From Candidatus Babeliales bacterium (lineage in GTDB: Bacteria > Babelota > Babeliae > Babelales > RVW-14), in assembly GCA_019749895.1 (NCBI GenBank), contig JAIEPG010000008.1, positions 1 to 64,000 on the forward strand: a stretch of 64,000 bases of DNA. The letters are read 5' to 3'. This document shows positions 40,853 through 49,862 of this stretch, in pieces. Positions within the stretch are counted from its first letter, which is position 1; every line of letters begins with the position of its first letter. A program made the translations under genes and the position numbers. The notes under the pieces are model-generated. The model had not been told where the DNA came from and searched no databases. It saw nothing but the letters and a program-made list of their open reading frames with translations.

Positions 40853-41635
40853 ATGTTTACCGGCAATAACAATCGCCTTCTTGGCTTTGGCTTTGTTTTT
40901 TTGTTGTCATTATCAGTACATGCAGCAGGAGATTTTGAAGCAATTGGCAATGATGAAGACGAAATTGAAACCCCAACCTGTAGCCAATTTTTTGACGACC
41001 TTGCTGACTACGGAACAGAATGCGTAGAAATTGCACGCGGCATGTGGCAAGACGCGACAACCGTTTCAGCATTAACACCAAGCTCTCCCTGGCTTGCAAA
41101 AGAAGTTGCACGCGACATAACAAAAAGAAAAGAACAAAGAATTTTAGAGATTGGTTTTGGACCTGGCAGCGTTACCAAATACATTATTAAAAAAATGCAC
41201 CCCAAATCAACACTTGATGGCGTTGAAATTATGGAAGATCTTTACAAGTACGCCGAGAGACGTTTTCCTAAAACCGAATACGAAAAGGTAAATCTTGTTT
41301 GTGGTGACTTTGTAACGTGGAAACCAACATATGAACAATATGACGTTATCATCACAACCGTACCCTTTACTAAACTACCCTTCGAAGTTGTAAAAGGCAT
41401 TCTCGAAAAAATACTTAAGCTCCTCAAGCCAAATGGCAAGCTCAGCTGCATTGCACTCATGGGCTCTCGAACATTGGGCTATTGTTCATGGGACAGAGAA
41501 AAGAGAAGAACGTATGCTGAAAAAATAAACCTTCTTGATTCTTGGAAACGTGAAAACTTTACTCAAGAAACCCCGGTACGCATTTGGCTTAACCTCACCT
41601 CTGCTTACGCATATCATTTAACAAAAAATGCTTAA
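40853..41635 (+). CDS. SAM-dependent methyltransferase with an export signal
   Basis: The 260-residue protein starts with a signal peptide (NRLLGFGFVFLLSLSVHAAG). A Rossmann methyltransferase domain follows: ILEIGFGPGSVTKYII (SAM loop), LDGVEIMED (acidic end of strand 2), VNLVCGDFVTW, and YDVIITTVPFTKLP. The order and VPFTKLP site resemble bacterial phospholipid N-methyltransferases and rRNA-adenine dimethylases, but the substrate is not determined. SAM is cytosolic, so export only makes sense if it works inside a host or if the N terminus is an anchor. The start has AAAGGAG at 4 bases. Confidence 0.8.
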   Translation: MFTGNNNRLLGFGFVFLLSLSVHAAGDFEAIGNDEDEIETPTCSQFFDDLADYGTECVEIARGMWQDATTVSALTPSSPWLAKEVARDITKRKEQRILEIGFGPGSVTKYIIKKMHPKSTLDGVEIMEDLYKYAERRFPKTEYEKVNLVCGDFVTWKPTYEQYDVIITTVPFTKLPFEVVKGILEKILKLLKPNGKLSCIALMGSRTLGYCSWDREKRRTYAEKINLLDSWKRENFTQETPVRIWLNLTSAYAYHLTKNA

Positions 41636-41678
41636 GCTCGGTTAAAAACTCAGCAGATACACCATACTCTTTTTTTAA

Positions 41679-41712
41679 ACCCTACTTTTTGACACAATAA
41701 AAAAAGTAGGGT
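41679..41712 (+). terminator. Rho-independent terminator
   Basis: The perfect stem ACCCTACTTTTT / AAAAAGTAGGGT with an 8-10-base loop, followed by TCTTTATTTTT, ends the methyltransferase transcript. Confidence 0.75.
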
Positions 41713-41748
41713 TCTTTATTTTTAGGGGGAAAAATCGGGGAGAAATCT

Positions 41749-43389
41749 ATGAACAAAATTTATCGCTTGTTCGTTTTTTATTCATTTTTTGCAATCTCGC
41801 TTGTGCACGCCAAAGATACCACGTGGACCGTGCTGATACACATGGAAACGGATGCTAGTTTAAGCCAGTGGGCATTGGAAAATTTAAACGCTATGGCACA
41901 GGCAGGATCGCAAAAGAAGAAACTCAATATCTTGGTACAACTGCACGCGCAAGGCGATTATTTGTGGCGCTACAAAGTTGATGACAAAAAAATAAAACAA
42001 AAAGATCACGTACTCATTCAAGAGCATTGCGGCAACGATATTGTTGAAGGCATGCGCTGGGCAGCCAAAGAATATCCAGCAAAAAACTACGCACTTATTT
42101 TATGGAACCATGGTTTTGGCGCCCTAGACACCGACGTTTTTCAAAAACCAGAAACAGGAAAATTTGATTGGCAAGCAGAACCAGACAGCAACATGGCAGC
42201 ATGCTTTGATAATTTTTGCTTCTTACGCAAGCCATTGCTCACTGAATATCCCGATCATGCCACCTACCACCGCGGTATCATGCTTGATGCTAACAACGAA
42301 CGCAGCTACATGACCAACGACATTATGGTTGAAACACTGCGCACTATTTCACAAGATGTTTTGGGCAAAAAGCTGGGCCTAGTAGGCGCTGATGCATGCA
42401 AGATGGCCATGGCAGAAATTTGTTATCAAATTAAAGATTATGCCGATTATTTTGTTGGCGCACAAAACTGCGAGCTGGTAGACGGCTGGCCGTACCATGC
42501 TATTTTTGAACAACTTGGCAAAAACAGTCTTGAACCACAAGAGTTTGCGCAGGTTATTGTGCAAGAATTTGAAAACTACTATCAAACACATGCACAAAAA
42601 GGTCTTTATACACAATCAGCAATCGATCTTTCACTCGTAGAAAATGTACGCGATGCAATCAATTCATTTGTTATGAGCGCACAAAACTACGCTTACTATA
42701 ATCCACAAGCATTCCAAAACTTGGTGTACCGCGCCCGCCAACGCGCCGTCAACATTTGTACCGCACCATTTTACACCGACTTATCTTCTTTTTTTGAAAT
42801 GCTTGTGCAAGAGCTTACTACTGACCGCACCAGCAACCCAACAAGCAAAGAAAGCCAAGAGCAAGCAGAGCACGAAACAAGCGAAGCAACAGAAACTACT
42901 TCAACAGAAACCGAACAAGAAATAAGCCAACAAAACGAAGAAATAACCGTTGAATCTCTTGTTGAATTGGAACAAGCAGCTTTTGATTGCGCACAAGAAC
43001 TTCATGTAATCATTGATGGAAATTGTTGGCAAGACGAAGAATGCTGCGCTGAAGAAGAAGACCTTGAAAATCTGTTCTATCAACTTGATAGTGAAACCAT
43101 TGAAATTATTATTCAAGAAATGATTGAAAGCTTTTTCCAACCATGCGACTTTGAAGAAATTAACCTAGCATGGGCCCGCAACAACCTGATTGAACAAGGA
43201 CGACAGGTAATTGCAGCCATTAACAATGCCGTTATTGCCAACGTCACCGGCAGCAGCATTTCACGCGCTCGCGGTCTTTCAATTTATTTCCCCTACAATC
43301 ACGTAGAAAGTTCTTATCCCTACACACGCTTTGCACAAGAAAGTTTGTGGTTAAATTTCTTGATTGATATTTTGGGCTGCAGTTATTAA
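41749..43389 (+). CDS. Exported clostripain-family (C11) cysteine peptidase
   Basis: The 546-residue protein has a signal peptide (residues 1-21, VHA) and the clostripain fold opening WTVLIHMETDASLS. The catalytic His lies in LILWNHGFGALD (H121) and the catalytic Cys in GLVGADACKMAMAEI (C217). C11 peptidases cleave after Arg or Lys and are Ca-dependent secreted proteases. Residues about 358-410 are a Ser/Thr/Glu-rich insertion (SEATETTSTETEQEISQQNE), perhaps a flexible loop. The final SGSSISRARGLSIYFPYNH-like segment matches the family C terminus. The start has GGGGAG. It is likely a secreted virulence or nutrient-acquisition protease. Confidence 0.9.
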   Translation: MNKIYRLFVFYSFFAISLVHAKDTTWTVLIHMETDASLSQWALENLNAMAQAGSQKKKLNILVQLHAQGDYLWRYKVDDKKIKQKDHVLIQEHCGNDIVEGMRWAAKEYPAKNYALILWNHGFGALDTDVFQKPETGKFDWQAEPDSNMAACFDNFCFLRKPLLTEYPDHATYHRGIMLDANNERSYMTNDIMVETLRTISQDVLGKKLGLVGADACKMAMAEICYQIKDYADYFVGAQNCELVDGWPYHAIFEQLGKNSLEPQEFAQVIVQEFENYYQTHAQKGLYTQSAIDLSLVENVRDAINSFVMSAQNYAYYNPQAFQNLVYRARQRAVNICTAPFYTDLSSFFEMLVQELTTDRTSNPTSKESQEQAEHETSEATETTSTETEQEISQQNEEITVESLVELEQAAFDCAQELHVIIDGNCWQDEECCAEEEDLENLFYQLDSETIEIIIQEMIESFFQPCDFEEINLAWARNNLIEQGRQVIAAINNAVIANVTGSSISRARGLSIYFPYNHVESSYPYTRFAQESLWLNFLIDILGCSY

Positions 43390-43411
43390 TTGATACAAGA
43401 TCTTTTCAAAT

Positions 43412-43444
43412 AAAAAAGGGCTGCCGATTTGGTAGCCCTTTTTT
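43412..43444. terminator. Bidirectional rho-independent terminator
   Basis: The stem AAAAAAGGGCTGCC / GGTAGCCCTTTTTT (one G-T pair) with loop GATTT separates the convergent clostripain gene and the exported protein gene at 43463. Confidence 0.85.
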
Positions 43445-43462
43445 ATTTAGTTCAAAAAAATA

Positions 43463-44746
43463 TTATAGCTGCGAGTCAGTAACCTGATCAAAACCAGGAT
43501 TTGAAGGATTGGAAACCGGAAGTAGCTTGCTAAGATCGTCAGGGTTGATCACAAAACTTCCTGTCATATCGGTTGGTTCTGTTAATTGGCCTATTCGCAA
43601 TGCTGCTGCTTCTTCTGATGACAAATGCACCGACGGTATTTTTGGCTGTTCCGTCAAATCTGAAGGGCTCATTAGTAATGGCAATGATGATGATGGAAAA
43701 TCGAAAGTAGAGGGAAATGGCTGCGCAGCAGAAAATGCTTGCGTCGCTGGAGTAATTGGCCGACCTGCCGGAACAAACGAAAGAGGTCGCAAGCTAGTTG
43801 GAAGCGCTGATGGATTGCCGCCTTGAGAATCTTCAACAAGTGACAACGCTCCAACGCCTTGACCCAAATCAGCAATATCAGAAGTATAATCTTGTTCTTT
43901 AGCTGCGTACGTTGTCCATGTTTTCAAAACGTTAATACAATCGTCAGTATCAGCAAAGAATTTTTCCCAACCATGACAATTACGACAATGTTGAAAAAAT
44001 GCTCGTGCAGCATTTGGTGTGAACATATTCATAACTATTTGCTTTTCATCGCTCAAGCAATTATCATATGTTTTTTTGTCAATTGTATCAATAGTGTACC
44101 CCCACACACCCCACTGCCACCCAGCACCATATCTTACCGAGCTTACCCACACACACGGAAGAAAGTTCTTAGAATTAAGCGAGAAAAACCATTTTTCAAC
44201 TTTTTGAACTATTTCTTCAAAGTAAACACTCGTCAAAACGTCTTTGCGCCAAACTGGAGCAAACCACACACGATTAACTTTGTCTTTAAAATAGTAATGA
44301 TACACCGGAACAATCTTACTAAAAAGATCGCTCCCAAAAAGCTGAACATAAGCCGTTGCATCAAGACAAACACGCACTAAAAACCGCATAACTTTTTCCA
44401 TAAGAATTGGCGCAAACTTGTTTTGATCAAATCCTGCAACCGGATACGTCATTTGCTGTACGGCATTGCGCGCATCAAAATACAAACACAATGCATCGCC
44501 CTGCTGCGCATTTTTACTTACCCAGGCAAGAGCATCTGCTTGAGCCTTTTTTTCTTCTTCATTGGTTGGTTTTATCTCAACAAAAACACGCAGATCTTTA
44601 TCGAGCGTTTCATAATCACCAAATCCTAGCAAGCCATTCATTATAGATTCATTAAATTCTTTAGACGCAGCACTGAACAACGAAACTGAAGTAAAACAGG
44701 CAAAACCAAAGAAAAGTCCAGCAACTTGTTTTGTCATTTTTTTCAT
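43463..44746 (-). CDS. Exported W-x-x-FF family protein, member 1
   Basis: The 427-residue protein has a signal peptide (residues 1-27, FSAAS). Its core (about 60-290) shares with the next two genes an LVRVCLDATAYVQLF helix, CVWVSSVRYGAGWQWGVWG, and the closing HGWEKFFADTDD. The last ~110 residues are Pro/Ser-rich and look disordered (SLRPLSFVPAGRPITPATQ). I recognise no known domain. It is the last gene of a probable four-gene unit that starts with the acyl ligase/acyltransferase gene. The start has GGGAG 7 bases upstream. Confidence 0.75.
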   Translation of the reverse strand: MKKMTKQVAGLFFGFACFTSVSLFSAASKEFNESIMNGLLGFGDYETLDKDLRVFVEIKPTNEEEKKAQADALAWVSKNAQQGDALCLYFDARNAVQQMTYPVAGFDQNKFAPILMEKVMRFLVRVCLDATAYVQLFGSDLFSKIVPVYHYYFKDKVNRVWFAPVWRKDVLTSVYFEEIVQKVEKWFFSLNSKNFLPCVWVSSVRYGAGWQWGVWGYTIDTIDKKTYDNCLSDEKQIVMNMFTPNAARAFFQHCRNCHGWEKFFADTDDCINVLKTWTTYAAKEQDYTSDIADLGQGVGALSLVEDSQGGNPSALPTSLRPLSFVPAGRPITPATQAFSAAQPFPSTFDFPSSSLPLLMSPSDLTEQPKIPSVHLSSEEAAALRIGQLTEPTDMTGSFVINPDDLSKLLPVSNPSNPGFDQVTDSQL

Positions 44747-44793
44747 GCAAAAACTCCCTCATAAAAAACTATTAAACACAACAACACACAATG

Positions 44794-45660
44794 TTAAAAA
44801 TAATTATGATCACTCTGCTTTTCTCCTACTTCAAACAAAGTTCTCCACTCTTTGCATGCAAAAAAACTTTCCCAACTATCAAAAATTTTAAATGTTTTGA
44901 CTACAGAAGAAGCAGCAGATTGATAAGAAAAGATTGCTACTCTAGCCTCAATCGATCTGTCTTCTGACTTTATTGGCGTAAACCAAAAACCCCAACCAGG
45001 CCCCCAAAAAGAACAATGGGTTACCCAAACACACGAGCTATAACCAGCTCGCTCACTTAGAAAATAATCAGTAAGTTTCTTACCAGCAGCGGCACAAATA
45101 CTTTGGAAACTCGGCCACTTTTTATTATGTGACGCAGCATCAAGAGTTCCTTTAAAATGATGTATCTTTTTGCTAAATGTAGTAAGTGTTTGCAAAGAAA
45201 TTTTATCGGCATCTGTTTTATAATCATTCATCATATTTTCATACACACGCATATCAACGGCAACGCGCATAAGCGAAAGCAAGAGCAGAACAAAAAAATT
45301 ATGACTTTCTATCTCACTTGAAAATATTCCTTCATAATCATATTTCATGGCGTTACGAACATACAAATAGGCACACACCGAATCATAGAAAAAATTACTA
45401 TAAAGCCAGTCCATTGCAGGATTAGCAAGCTCTGGCAATTTAGAATCAAGCATCTTGTACATATATTTGGTAAATTCAGCATAGTCCTGCTTACGCAGCA
45501 ATTGACCAGCAAAAGCTTTATCAAAAGATTCTGACGTCGCGCTGCTGCCCCACCCAAACCACGAAGATGTTACTGACAATGAAGATGATGATGATGCTGA
45601 ATAAAGCGAAGAAGAAGTAGCAACAAGAAAAAGAAAAAAAATTATAGTATAGTTCTTCAT
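44794..45660 (-). CDS. Exported W-x-x-FF family protein, member 2
   Basis: The 288-residue protein starts at ATG 45660 (GGGAG at 5 bases; the frame is open to 45699). The signal peptide (residues 1-22) is followed by a Ser-rich stretch. Shared features with member 1: LLSLMRVAVDMRVY, SSCVWVTHCSFWGPGWGFW, and DSWESFFACKEW. It lacks the Pro/Ser-rich tail. The aromatic-rich CVWV..GPGWGF segment is probably a structural core of the family. Function unknown. Confidence 0.75.
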   Translation of the reverse strand: MKNYTIIFFLFLVATSSSLYSASSSSSLSVTSSWFGWGSSATSESFDKAFAGQLLRKQDYAEFTKYMYKMLDSKLPELANPAMDWLYSNFFYDSVCAYLYVRNAMKYDYEGIFSSEIESHNFFVLLLLSLMRVAVDMRVYENMMNDYKTDADKISLQTLTTFSKKIHHFKGTLDAASHNKKWPSFQSICAAAGKKLTDYFLSERAGYSSCVWVTHCSFWGPGWGFWFTPIKSEDRSIEARVAIFSYQSAASSVVKTFKIFDSWESFFACKEWRTLFEVGEKQSDHNYF

Positions 45661-45680
45661 ACGATCTCCCGAAGCATTAT

Positions 45681-46541
45681 TTATAGCAATGAGCACCACG
45701 ACCCTTGAGCATCTAACTGTTTAGAAATTTTTTCAAGCTCTAAAAAACCGAGATCGTCTGGCACACTAAAAAAAGAAGCCCAGTCACCGCAGCGCCTAAA
45801 CAAAGTAAAGATATTTGAAAGAATGTTTATACGCAAAGAACATGCAATTTCTTTATCAAAAATATTAAATTTTTCAATCGACCGGTCAACCGCATCAAAA
45901 TCAATCAAAGGTAAACGGTCTGCAGGATCTGTCAGGCACATGGCAGAAAATTTTTCAATCAGCGACTCTTCACGAACATAACAATAACCAATCCAATTAT
46001 ACGGCTCAAAAAACATTTCAGCACGTTCACTAAACCATTGGTTTGCTCGTTCAAGCGCTGTTCGAAAATTACACAACTGGGCAGTTGTAGCAATTTTTAC
46101 TAAAGACCTTTTAAAAAATGAATAACAAGAACGAGCATTTTTTTTGCGGGTAGGCAAGAAAGGCCCATAAGCGTAATGAAATAAAACACAATCCAAAGCT
46201 ATACGAATGAGACAAACCAAAAGTCGAGAAGAAACTAACTCGCATTCATCTTGCTCAAGTCTAATAAAATCTGACTGTTCAATACTTGAGCATACGGAAA
46301 CGTAGAGTGCTATAACATTACCTTGGTCAGCATGCTTTTCTATAAACTCTTGAGCATCTTTATCGGCATGGCAGCCAGAAAGATGAACCATAAGCTCGCC
46401 ATAATTTTGGCTCTTAAGCAACTGCTCAGCTTTGAATTCATCAAAAAAAATATCGTCAGAAAAAGATTGGTAGGTTGATGCAGCAGAACACGGCATCTGG
46501 CATACAAACAGCGCAAGAAAGAATACAAGAAAGAAGATCAT
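45681..46541 (-). CDS. Exported W-x-x-FF family protein, member 3
   Basis: The 286-residue protein has a signal peptide (residues 1-21, PCSAAS). It is more distant but keeps LLKSQNYGELMVHL (compare LLRKQDYAEFTKYM in member 2), LLVCLIRIALDCVLF, NWIGYCYV and GDWASFFSVPDD in the same order. The conserved order of these short motifs across three adjacent genes supports duplication. It lies 26 bases below the acyl ligase/acyltransferase and 20 bases above member 2. Function unknown. Confidence 0.75.
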   Translation of the reverse strand: MIFFLVFFLALFVCQMPCSAASTYQSFSDDIFFDEFKAEQLLKSQNYGELMVHLSGCHADKDAQEFIEKHADQGNVIALYVSVCSSIEQSDFIRLEQDECELVSSRLLVCLIRIALDCVLFHYAYGPFLPTRKKNARSCYSFFKRSLVKIATTAQLCNFRTALERANQWFSERAEMFFEPYNWIGYCYVREESLIEKFSAMCLTDPADRLPLIDFDAVDRSIEKFNIFDKEIACSLRINILSNIFTLFRRCGDWASFFSVPDDLGFLELEKISKQLDAQGSWCSLL

Positions 46542-46567
46542 GGTGCATCATCCTATCTTCCTGCAGT

Positions 46568-49039
46568 TCAAGGTTTACAATTTTTTAAGGCATCAGCAAT
46601 TCGCTCAGTTGCTTGAACGTAGGATTCTTTGCGACTAAACAATAAAGGTTCACCAAAAACTATGTCAACTGCTCCACGCGAACGTGGCATCATCGTATCA
46701 TAAGGACAAATAGTTTGCGAACCAATTATGCTCACCGGAATTATTGGCACACCCATTTCTATTGCCAACAGCCCCGCTCCACCCTTGAGCGGCAATAAGT
46801 CACCAGTTTCACTAATCATGCCTTCAGGAAACAAAACAACTGATATTTTTTTATCAAGCAAGCGGCCAACCGTGTCTAACCCCTGCTGAATATTTTCACT
46901 TTCGTGACGAGGAAACGGAAAGGCATGCATCAAAAACTCACCCGGAATTGCTGCCCACGAAAACGTTCCGTACAACATATCGTTTGCTGCTGCAAAAGCC
47001 AAACGCCAACGAATACGCCATGGCAGGGCTGCAATGAGCGCCAACGGATCGATATAGCTTGTGTGATTGGGCATAAAAATTACTGGGCCCTTGAAATTTT
47101 TTAAGTGATTTTTGCCATGCACACGCACCTTCATAAATAAGCGTGCAAACAACAAGAAAAAACTTTGAAAAAATATGCGCATGCCTCGCACTAAAAACCA
47201 TGCAGGCCATTTTTTTAGCGGAGCACTCAGCTTGACCGGTTCTTTTTTTGCAATCATTTCTTCAAGATCGGCAACGCTCGTTTTTGGTGTTATTAACGTC
47301 TCGTCAATTGCCGCTGCAAAATTTTGCTCAATGCGCATAATCAGCTCAACGGTGAGTAGTGAATCAAATTGCAACTGACCCAACGTAGTATGCGCATTAA
47401 TAGTTTCAAGATCTCGCCCACTCATTTGCGCAATGATACGCATGAGTGGAGATTTAAACGTAGCAGACTGATCAACTGTCTGCTTACCAGCTGAGGCAAT
47501 AAATTTCTTCACTTCTTCTTTTTTTATCTTCCGCGTAGCCGTTCGTGGAAAATCGATATCTTGCCACACCGACCACCCGCCAATTTGTTGGTACGAAGTA
47601 AGTTGATTGTTGGCATGCGCAACAATCTGGTCAGGCGGCCCTGCACCATCGTCAAGTAACAAAACTGCATGGATCTGTATCTGCCCCCCCGGTTGCTCAA
47701 GCCCAAGAACACAACTATCCTTAACCCCAGGCAGCTCATTTAACTCCCCTTCAATGTCTTCGGGAAAAACGTTTTGCCCGCCGGGGCCAAGGATCATGTA
47801 TTTTTGTCTACCCTTCAGATACAAAAATCCATCACTATCAAGACTCCCTATATCCCCTGTTCTAAACCAACCCTCGCTTGAGAATGCTGCACGCGTTTTT
47901 TCTTCATTGTTATAATATCCTTTAAATATATTGGGACCCTTAACTAAAATTTCTCCATCGTCCGCGATGGAAAGTTGCACCCCCGGCAAAACCTTACCCA
48001 CTGAGCCAACGCGATGAGCTTTAAGTGAGTTATACGTCAACACGGGAGACGTTTCTGTTAAACCGTAACCTTGTAATATTTTAATTCCTAAAGCTTGCCA
48101 TTTCTCTTCCAAAAGTGGATCTAAAGCCGCCCCTCCACAAGCAATAATGTCTAGCTTTCCTCCCATTGACTTTAAAATAGGCCGAAACATTAAACGAGAA
48201 AGCCACTTGCTTGCAACCGCTTTTGAAATTTTTTGCATAGATTCGAAAAGTTTTTTCTTGCCACGCACCTCAACATCATCTTCAATTTTTGCCATAAAAA
48301 CTTTTAAAAATTCGGGGACGGTTATTAATTTGGTAATGCGATATTCTTGCAACAACGAACGTATGGCCGTGTGCGAGTGGGCATAGATAATCTGCGCATG
48401 CAAATAAAACGGCAAAAAGAATCCGATAGTCTGTTCTAAAATATGACTCAGCGGCAATAAAGAAAGAACTCGCTCCTTGCCATGAAAGGGAAAAATTTTT
48501 GCCACCGCAATCATATTTGAATAAATATTATTATGCGTTAGCATAACCCCTTTTGGGTCACCAGTGGTGCCAGATGTGTACAGTATTTGCATGAGATCAT
48601 CTTCGGTTGCTTGATATTCTTGCATAGCGGCAGGATCTAAAAAACCAACAAGTTCTGGCAAAAGTTCAATATCAAAGGTTTTAATTGGCCCGCAATCTTG
48701 ACGAAAAAAAGTATATTTAAAAAGTAATTGCGCATCAGTTTGTTGAATAATCTTTTGGACCATTTTGCCCAAACTTTGAATAGTAAGCGGCACGATAACC
48801 ACGCCACGCAACAAACATCCCCACATCAAACAAATCCAATACGGCGAGTTTGGTGCAACAATAACAACACGATCGCCCGGTTTAATACCAAGTTGCGCCA
48901 AAAAAACCGCAACTTTACGCGAAAGCTCATACACTTGTAGAAAGGTAAGCGATACCGTGCGATACCCCATGCGCATTGTCAGTGCTGTCTGATGAGGAAA
49001 TTTTTGAGCATTATGCTTAAGAATAGAGGTTAAAACCAT
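46568..49039 (-). CDS. Fused acyl-ligase, acyl carrier domain and 1-acylglycerol-phosphate-type acyltransferase
   Basis: The 823-residue protein holds three domains. The AMP-binding acyl-CoA/acyl-ACP ligase spans residues 1-515, with YTSGTTGDPKG (154-164), YGLTETSP and GWFRTGDIG. A carrier domain has the phosphopantetheine site FDSL (Ser 560). A PlsC-type acyltransferase (from about 630) has NHTSYID (658-664, HxxxxD) and VVLFPEGMIS. It could activate a fatty acid, load it on its own carrier and transfer it to a lysophospholipid, as in Aas-type fatty acid scavenging. That would let the cell use host fatty acids. No signal peptide; cytosolic face of the membrane. It appears to head a unit with three exported genes. 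Confidence 0.92.
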   Translation of the reverse strand: MVLTSILKHNAQKFPHQTALTMRMGYRTVSLTFLQVYELSRKVAVFLAQLGIKPGDRVVIVAPNSPYWICLMWGCLLRGVVIVPLTIQSLGKMVQKIIQQTDAQLLFKYTFFRQDCGPIKTFDIELLPELVGFLDPAAMQEYQATEDDLMQILYTSGTTGDPKGVMLTHNNIYSNMIAVAKIFPFHGKERVLSLLPLSHILEQTIGFFLPFYLHAQIIYAHSHTAIRSLLQEYRITKLITVPEFLKVFMAKIEDDVEVRGKKKLFESMQKISKAVASKWLSRLMFRPILKSMGGKLDIIACGGAALDPLLEEKWQALGIKILQGYGLTETSPVLTYNSLKAHRVGSVGKVLPGVQLSIADDGEILVKGPNIFKGYYNNEEKTRAAFSSEGWFRTGDIGSLDSDGFLYLKGRQKYMILGPGGQNVFPEDIEGELNELPGVKDSCVLGLEQPGGQIQIHAVLLLDDGAGPPDQIVAHANNQLTSYQQIGGWSVWQDIDFPRTATRKIKKEEVKKFIASAGKQTVDQSATFKSPLMRIIAQMSGRDLETINAHTTLGQLQFDSLLTVELIMRIEQNFAAAIDETLITPKTSVADLEEMIAKKEPVKLSAPLKKWPAWFLVRGMRIFFQSFFLLFARLFMKVRVHGKNHLKNFKGPVIFMPNHTSYIDPLALIAALPWRIRWRLAFAAANDMLYGTFSWAAIPGEFLMHAFPFPRHESENIQQGLDTVGRLLDKKISVVLFPEGMISETGDLLPLKGGAGLLAIEMGVPIIPVSIIGSQTICPYDTMMPRSRGAVDIVFGEPLLFSRKESYVQATERIADALKNCKP

Positions 49040-49427
49040 GAGTGGGCACCAGTTTCGATGTTAAAATCTTTATTAAGCTGAACGCTATCACAGCGACAAA
49101 CCAAGAGTCAACGATCAAAAAACTAGCTCAAAAATACTGCGTACTACGAACAAAACCCATACGCTAACGTCTGGATCTCTGATCAGAAGTCGTAGTTGTC
49201 TTGTTTTAATTTTTTTGTAGCAACTTTTTTACGAAAAAATTTTGCAGGAAAAAAAATAGCTCGCAACAAAGCGAGCACTTGCAAAACATGCATAAAGAAA
49301 TCCTCCCCTAAAACCCCCGGGCATTCTCCCCAAAATGCACTGAGCGCGTTGCCAGCTAACCTCTACGACTAAAAATTTTTCATCTGGCAACACGCTCAAG
49401 CCAATAATTGTGGAGAATACTATTAGC
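49040..49427. other. 388-base gap between the acyl ligase and a small membrane protein gene
   Basis: This stretch has no recognised gene. It contains one candidate 36-codon minus-strand ORF (49183-49293), a perfect GCTCGC / GCGAGC hairpin with a T run on the minus strand (49249-49276), and an inverted repeat GTTGCCAG / CTGGCAAC at about 49344-49391. Confidence 0.5.
49183..49293 (-). CDS. Candidate 36-residue basic small protein
   Basis: An ATG at 49293 follows the strong site GGGGAGGA (8 bases). The ORF reads MHVLQVLALLRAIFFPAKFF and then RKKVATKKLKQDNYDF, a hydrophobic half followed by a basic half. A hairpin with a T run lies inside the ORF, which weakens the case. It could instead be a small non-coding transcript or chance. 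No family recognised. Confidence 0.3.
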   Translation of the reverse strand: MHVLQVLALLRAIFFPAKFFRKKVATKKLKQDNYDF

Positions 49428-49778
49428 TTATTTGGTCCACAAAAATCTTTCTGCCAATGCTGCTGCAGGAACAGCAAAGGTAAGAACAAAAAGAAGATTC
49501 AAGCCATAGGTAGGAACGTGGCCAAGGTCACCAAGAAGGAACCATGCACCAACAACGGTCAACACAGCACCACACAAAATTTTAGGATTCCATGGTCCGC
49601 ATTTTTCTTTCTTCGAACATTCCATGTGACAACTAAGTTTGCTAATACCCAAAAACAACACAAACCAGCTCCAGAACATGCCTTTAGCAGAAGCCATACC
49701 AAGATTGTCTAACATGAACCAAAGACCAAGGGCAGCGAAAAGTGCAAGGCCTAACGTAGGCCAATTACGATGTTCCAT
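49428..49778 (-). CDS. Small membrane protein with two repeat units
   Basis: The 116-residue protein starts at ATG 49778 with AAGGAGAG upstream. Four hydrophobic segments form two copies of a unit: LFAALGLWFMLDNLGMASAKG and LTVVGAWFLLGDLGHVPTYG, each followed by a further helix. The central loop holds two Cys and several Lys (SCHMECSKKEKCGPW). The neighbour at 49863 carries three such units. I do not recognise the family; it may be related to small SPW-repeat-like membrane proteins, but this is not certain. Confidence 0.7.
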   Translation of the reverse strand: MEHRNWPTLGLALFAALGLWFMLDNLGMASAKGMFWSWFVLFLGISKLSCHMECSKKEKCGPWNPKILCGAVLTVVGAWFLLGDLGHVPTYGLNLLFVLTFAVPAAALAERFLWTK

Positions 49779-49862
49779 GACATACTCTCCTTCTTTTGTA
49801 CGACATACAAAAAAAACACACACTTATACAACAATGTATCTCTTCATCATATAATTTTTATT

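Noticed and set aside
49249-49276. GCTCGC/GCGAGC hairpin with T run taken as a definite terminator
   Set aside because: It matches terminator form on the minus strand, but no established gene ends there and it falls inside a candidate small ORF, so I kept it only as part of the gap description.
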